Source: Candidatus Omnitrophota bacterium
GTDB taxonomy: Bacteria; Omnitrophota; Gorgyraeia; Velamenicoccales; JABMQK01
Assembly (NCBI GenBank): GCA_028712915.1
Contig: JAQTPJ010000030.1
Span: forward strand, 1 to 8,063
Length of the DNA: 8,063 nt
Direction of reading: 5' to 3'
Part shown: positions 5,674 through 8,063 of the stretch, one piece after another
Position numbering within the stretch: the first letter of the stretch is position 1
Layout: each line of letters opens with the position of its first letter
Translations under genes and position numbers: made by a program
The notes under the pieces: generated by a model
Told to the model about the DNA's origin: nothing
Database searches by the model: none
What the model saw: the letters and a program-made list of their open reading frames with translations, nothing else

Positions 5674-5702
5674 ACACTATCTATTCATTCAAGGAGGATG
5701 TT

Positions 5703-7277
5703 ATGACAATCAACCTAAGTATAATTACCGCTGCATTAGCGTTTATGCTCATAGGGGCTTTAGTCGCATATTTTGCGGGGATTATAAGAAAAATACTGGC
5801 AGAGAAGAATTTGGAAAAGGCTAAAATTACAGCCAAGCAGATTATAGAAGAAGCCCAAAAAAAGTCAGAGTCTATTAAGAAAGAGGCGCAGTTTGAGGTA
5901 AGGGATTCTTTGTTTAAAATGCGCCAGGAGTTTGAGAAGGAGACCCGCCACCGCAAGGACGAGCTGAATTTAATTGAAAAAAGGATACTCCAGAAAGAGG
6001 AAAACCTGGAGCGCAGGGTCGGGCTTTTAGAAAGGAAAGAGAAAGAGATAGAAGAGAGAAACAGGGCGTTATTGCAGAAAGAAGAGGCGAGCAAAAACAA
6101 GGAAAAATACCTGGATAAATTAGTGGAGGAAGAAAAGGAGAGGCTGCTTAAGGTCTCTTCTATGACGCAGGAGGAGGCAAAGATTTTGCTTCTTTCGCGG
6201 CTGGAACATGAATTGAACCAGGAAAAGGCTGTTTTGATACGGCGCATGGAAGAAGAGATAAAGGAAACAACAGAGAAAAAAGCCAAGGAAATGGTTACGA
6301 CGGCTATACAGCGCTGCGCGGTGGAACAGACCGTAGAAACCACAGTAAGCGTTGTCAGCCTTCCCAAGGAAGAGATGAAGGGCCGTATTATAGGCCGCGA
6401 AGGCAGGAATATAAGGGCGTTAGAAATGGCTACGGGCGTGGATGTAATTATTGATGATACTCCCGAAGCTGTTACTTTGTCGGGGTTTGACCCTGTCAGG
6501 CGGGAAATAGCCAGGCTTTCTTTGGAACGGCTTATTTCCGACGGAAGAATCCATCCGGGGCGCATCGAGGAAATAGTGGAAAAGGCAAAGCGCGATATGG
6601 AAGTCAAGATAAAAGAAGAAGGGGAGAAGTCTCTTTTCGATGTGAGCGTGCACAACATACACCCTGAATTGGTAAAATTAATCGGCAGGTTAAAATACAG
6701 GACCAGTTATGGCCAGAATGTTTTACAGCACTCCAAGGAAGTGGCATTGCTCATGGGGGAATTGGCAACACAGTTGAATTTAGATGCTAAATTAGCCCGC
6801 AGAATAGGCATACTGCACGATATAGGAAAAGCAGTGGACCAGCAGACAGAAGGGACCCATGCTTCTTTGGGGGCGGGATTGGCGAAAAAATACGGAGAGA
6901 ATGAATTAGTGGTAAAGTCTATTTCCGCTCACCATGAAGAAGCGGAATCCTCAGGTATCTACGGCGTATTGGCCATGGCAGCAGATGCCATAAGCGCATC
7001 GCGGCCCGGAGCCAGGAGAGAAACGCTGGAAATATACGTTAAGAGGCTGGAGAAGCTCGAGTCTATAGCCAATTTATTCCAGGGCGTGGACAAGGCGTAT
7101 GCTATTCAGGCCGGCAGGGAAGTCAGGGTAATCGTTATCCCTGAGAAAATCTCCGACGCTGATAGCATGGTTTTAGCGAGGGAGATAAGAAAAAAGATAG
7201 AGGAAGGAATGGAATATCCCGGACAGGTTAAGGTAACAGTAATCAGGGAAACAAGGGCGATAGAATACGCTAAATAA
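5703..7277 (+). CDS. rny: Ribonuclease Y (membrane-anchored endoribonuclease, KH and HD domains)
   Basis: RNase Y is a membrane-anchored endonuclease that starts mRNA decay and matures structured RNAs in bacteria lacking RNase E-type control. Domain order in 524 residues, close to the usual length of about 520: a single N-terminal transmembrane helix (about 5-28); a long highly charged coiled coil (about 33-205, rich in K, E and R); a KH RNA-binding domain (about 213-275) with the [10 protein letters not shown] loop (227-236); and a metal-dependent HD phosphohydrolase domain (about 339-432) with H343, the H372-D373 pair in ILHDIGKA, and AHHEE at 409-413. The start is supported by a strong AAGGAGG (5691-5697) five nt before the ATG. 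ymdB follows after 59 nt, the same order as ymdA-ymdB in Bacillus. Large antisense open frames over the coiled coil are compositional shadows. Confidence 0.97.
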   Translation: MTINLSIITAALAFMLIGALVAYFAGIIRKILAEKNLEKAKITAKQIIEEAQKKSESIKKEAQFEVRDSLFKMRQEFEKETRHRKDELNLIEKRILQKEENLERRVGLLERKEKEIEERNRALLQKEEASKNKEKYLDKLVEEEKERLLKVSSMTQEEAKILLLSRLEHELNQEKAVLIRRMEEEIKETTEKKAKEMVTTAIQRCAVEQTVETTVSVVSLPKEEMKGRIIGREGRNIRALEMATGVDVIIDDTPEAVTLSGFDPVRREIARLSLERLISDGRIHPGRIEEIVEKAKRDMEVKIKEEGEKSLFDVSVHNIHPELVKLIGRLKYRTSYGQNVLQHSKEVALLMGELATQLNLDAKLARRIGILHDIGKAVDQQTEGTHASLGAGLAKKYGENELVVKSISAHHEEAESSGIYGVLAMAADAISASRPGARRETLEIYVKRLEKLESIANLFQGVDKAYAIQAGREVRVIVIPEKISDADSMVLAREIRKKIEEGMEYPGQVKVTVIRETRAIEYAK

Positions 7278-7336
7278 ATTAACTATAGCGCTATTGAGCC
7301 ATAGAGTTGTAGGGTTACGATAACGAAAGGGTTGAT

Positions 7337-8063
7337 ATGAAAATATTATTTATAGGAGACGTAGTGGGTTCGCCCGGCAGGGACGCTGTAAGGCAGATAA
7401 TGCCTCGTGTTAAAAAAGAAAAGAAAATTGATTTTGTTATCGCTAACGCAGAAAATTCCGCCGGCGGCACAGGCATTACTCCCCGCGTGGCCAATGATTT
7501 ATTAAATTCCGGTTGCGACATGCTTACCTCCGGAGATCATATTTGGAGGAGGCAGGAAGTGCTGGAGCTGCTTAATTCAGATAATAAATTGATCCGCCCG
7601 TTGAACCTGACGGGTTGTTTGGTAGGCAAGGGCTATAATTTTTACAAAACAGCGTCGGGAATTACTATTTGCGTTGTTTCATTGCTTGGCAAAGTATTTA
7701 TAGATGCATTGACGGATTCTCCGTTTATCAGTATAAGAGACGCATTGCCTCAGATAAAAAAAGAGGCAAAAATCATCATCGTAGATTTCCATGCGGAGGC
7801 AACATCTGAGAAGATTGCCATGAGTTGGTTTTTAGACGGCGAAGTTTCCTGTGTGCTGGGTACGCATACGCACGTTCAGACGGCAGATGAAAGGATATTG
7901 CCCAAAGGTACAGCCTGTATTACCGATGTCGGCATGAGCGGCCCTTTTGATTCGGTAATCGGCCGTAAAAAAGAACAGATTATCGAGCGTTTTACTACAG
8001 GCATGCCTATCAGGTTTGAATTAGGCGTTGACGATGTCCGCCTTCAGGGCGTTATTGTAGAAA
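7337..8063 (+). CDS. ymdB: YmdB-family metallophosphoesterase, 3' end cut by window
   Basis: YmdB proteins are binuclear-metal phosphodiesterases hydrolysing 2',3'-cyclic nucleotides; in Bacillus subtilis YmdB affects biofilm formation and sporulation and is encoded beside RNase Y. The 242 complete codons present cover nearly all of a protein of about 264 residues. Sites aligned by position with the Bacillus protein: D8 (FIGDVVGSPGR), E39-N40 (ANAENSAGG), catalytic H68, H152 (DFHAEATSEK), and H177 and H179 (GTHTHVQTAD), then TDVGMSGP. Residue 67, normally the metal-binding Asn of GNH, is Asp here (SGDHIW). The ATG is preceded by GAAAGG (7325-7330) at six nt. The reading frame is open to the last base. 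The fit to the family is very clear; only the final 20 or so residues are missing from view. Confidence 0.95.
   Translation, partial: MKILFIGDVVGSPGRDAVRQIMPRVKKEKKIDFVIANAENSAGGTGITPRVANDLLNSGCDMLTSGDHIWRRQEVLELLNSDNKLIRPLNLTGCLVGKGYNFYKTASGITICVVSLLGKVFIDALTDSPFISIRDALPQIKKEAKIIIVDFHAEATSEKIAMSWFLDGEVSCVLGTHTHVQTADERILPKGTACITDVGMSGPFDSVIGRKKEQIIERFTTGMPIRFELGVDDVRLQGVIVE

Noticed and set aside
5655..5683. TTGTTT-17-TATCTA as an rny promoter
   Set aside because: Each box matches only three of six consensus bases; such matches are common in AT-rich intergenic DNA.
5681..6658. Long antisense open reading frame (325 codons, minus strand) opposite rny
   Set aside because: Its translation is Ser/Phe/Leu-rich low-complexity sequence, the expected mirror of the Lys/Glu-rich coiled coil on the plus strand. 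It shows no family motif, and rny is certain.
5596..7291. Inverted 9-mers GCGCTATAG (5596-5604) and CTATAGCGC (7283-7291) flanking rny
   Set aside because: Too short to support a mobile-element boundary or operator pair. There is no further flanking similarity and rny is a conserved core gene.

Overview
The window is a densely packed, almost entirely plus-strand stretch of bacterial housekeeping genes. Intergenic gaps are short (3 to about 110 bp), apart from one gap holding an RNA gene. The mix of a clostridial-type NifU scaffold, a MetV-like folate/Fe-S protein, RNase Y with YmdB, and a PheT lacking its usual tRNA-binding domain fits an uncultured anaerobic bacterium. An Omnitrophota-like (former OP3) lineage is my best guess, but that is inference from protein style and not proven by any marker here.

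Layout, left to right: the 3' end of pheS (1-141); pheT (145-2211); a 6S RNA gene with its own promoter and built-in terminator (about 2232-2444); the AAA+ ATPase gene rarA/mgsA (2480-3802); a two-hairpin palindromic element (3809-3889); metV (3907-4560); a strong sigma70-type promoter (4582-4610) driving a nifU-type scaffold gene (4637-5044), which overlaps a 5-formyltetrahydrofolate cyclo-ligase gene (5028-5591); rny (5703-7277); and ymdB, cut off by the window end (7337-8063).

Functionally the genes cover tRNA-Phe charging (pheST), global control of RNA polymerase (6S RNA), replication-fork maintenance (rarA), one-carbon/folate metabolism (metV and the cyclo-ligase), Fe-S assembly (nifU) and RNA decay (rny, with the ymdB phosphodiesterase beside it). 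From family knowledge, pheST, 6S RNA, the cyclo-ligase gene and rny-ymdB are recurrent neighbours in several phyla. Here rarA, metV and nifU sit among them.

The most notable signal is a short dispersed element made of two 8-bp-stem hairpins (loops TCAC and GTAA) about 30 nt apart. It occurs twice: once in the leader of metV and once inside the pheT coding sequence, where it is translated in frame. The two copies differ at three stem positions by paired, structure-preserving changes. This resembles REP/BIME-type or Rickettsia-palindromic-element-type repeats. Other points of interest are the PheT missing its B2 tRNA-binding domain, an orphan MetV, and an Asn-to-Asp change in the metal-binding GNH motif of YmdB.
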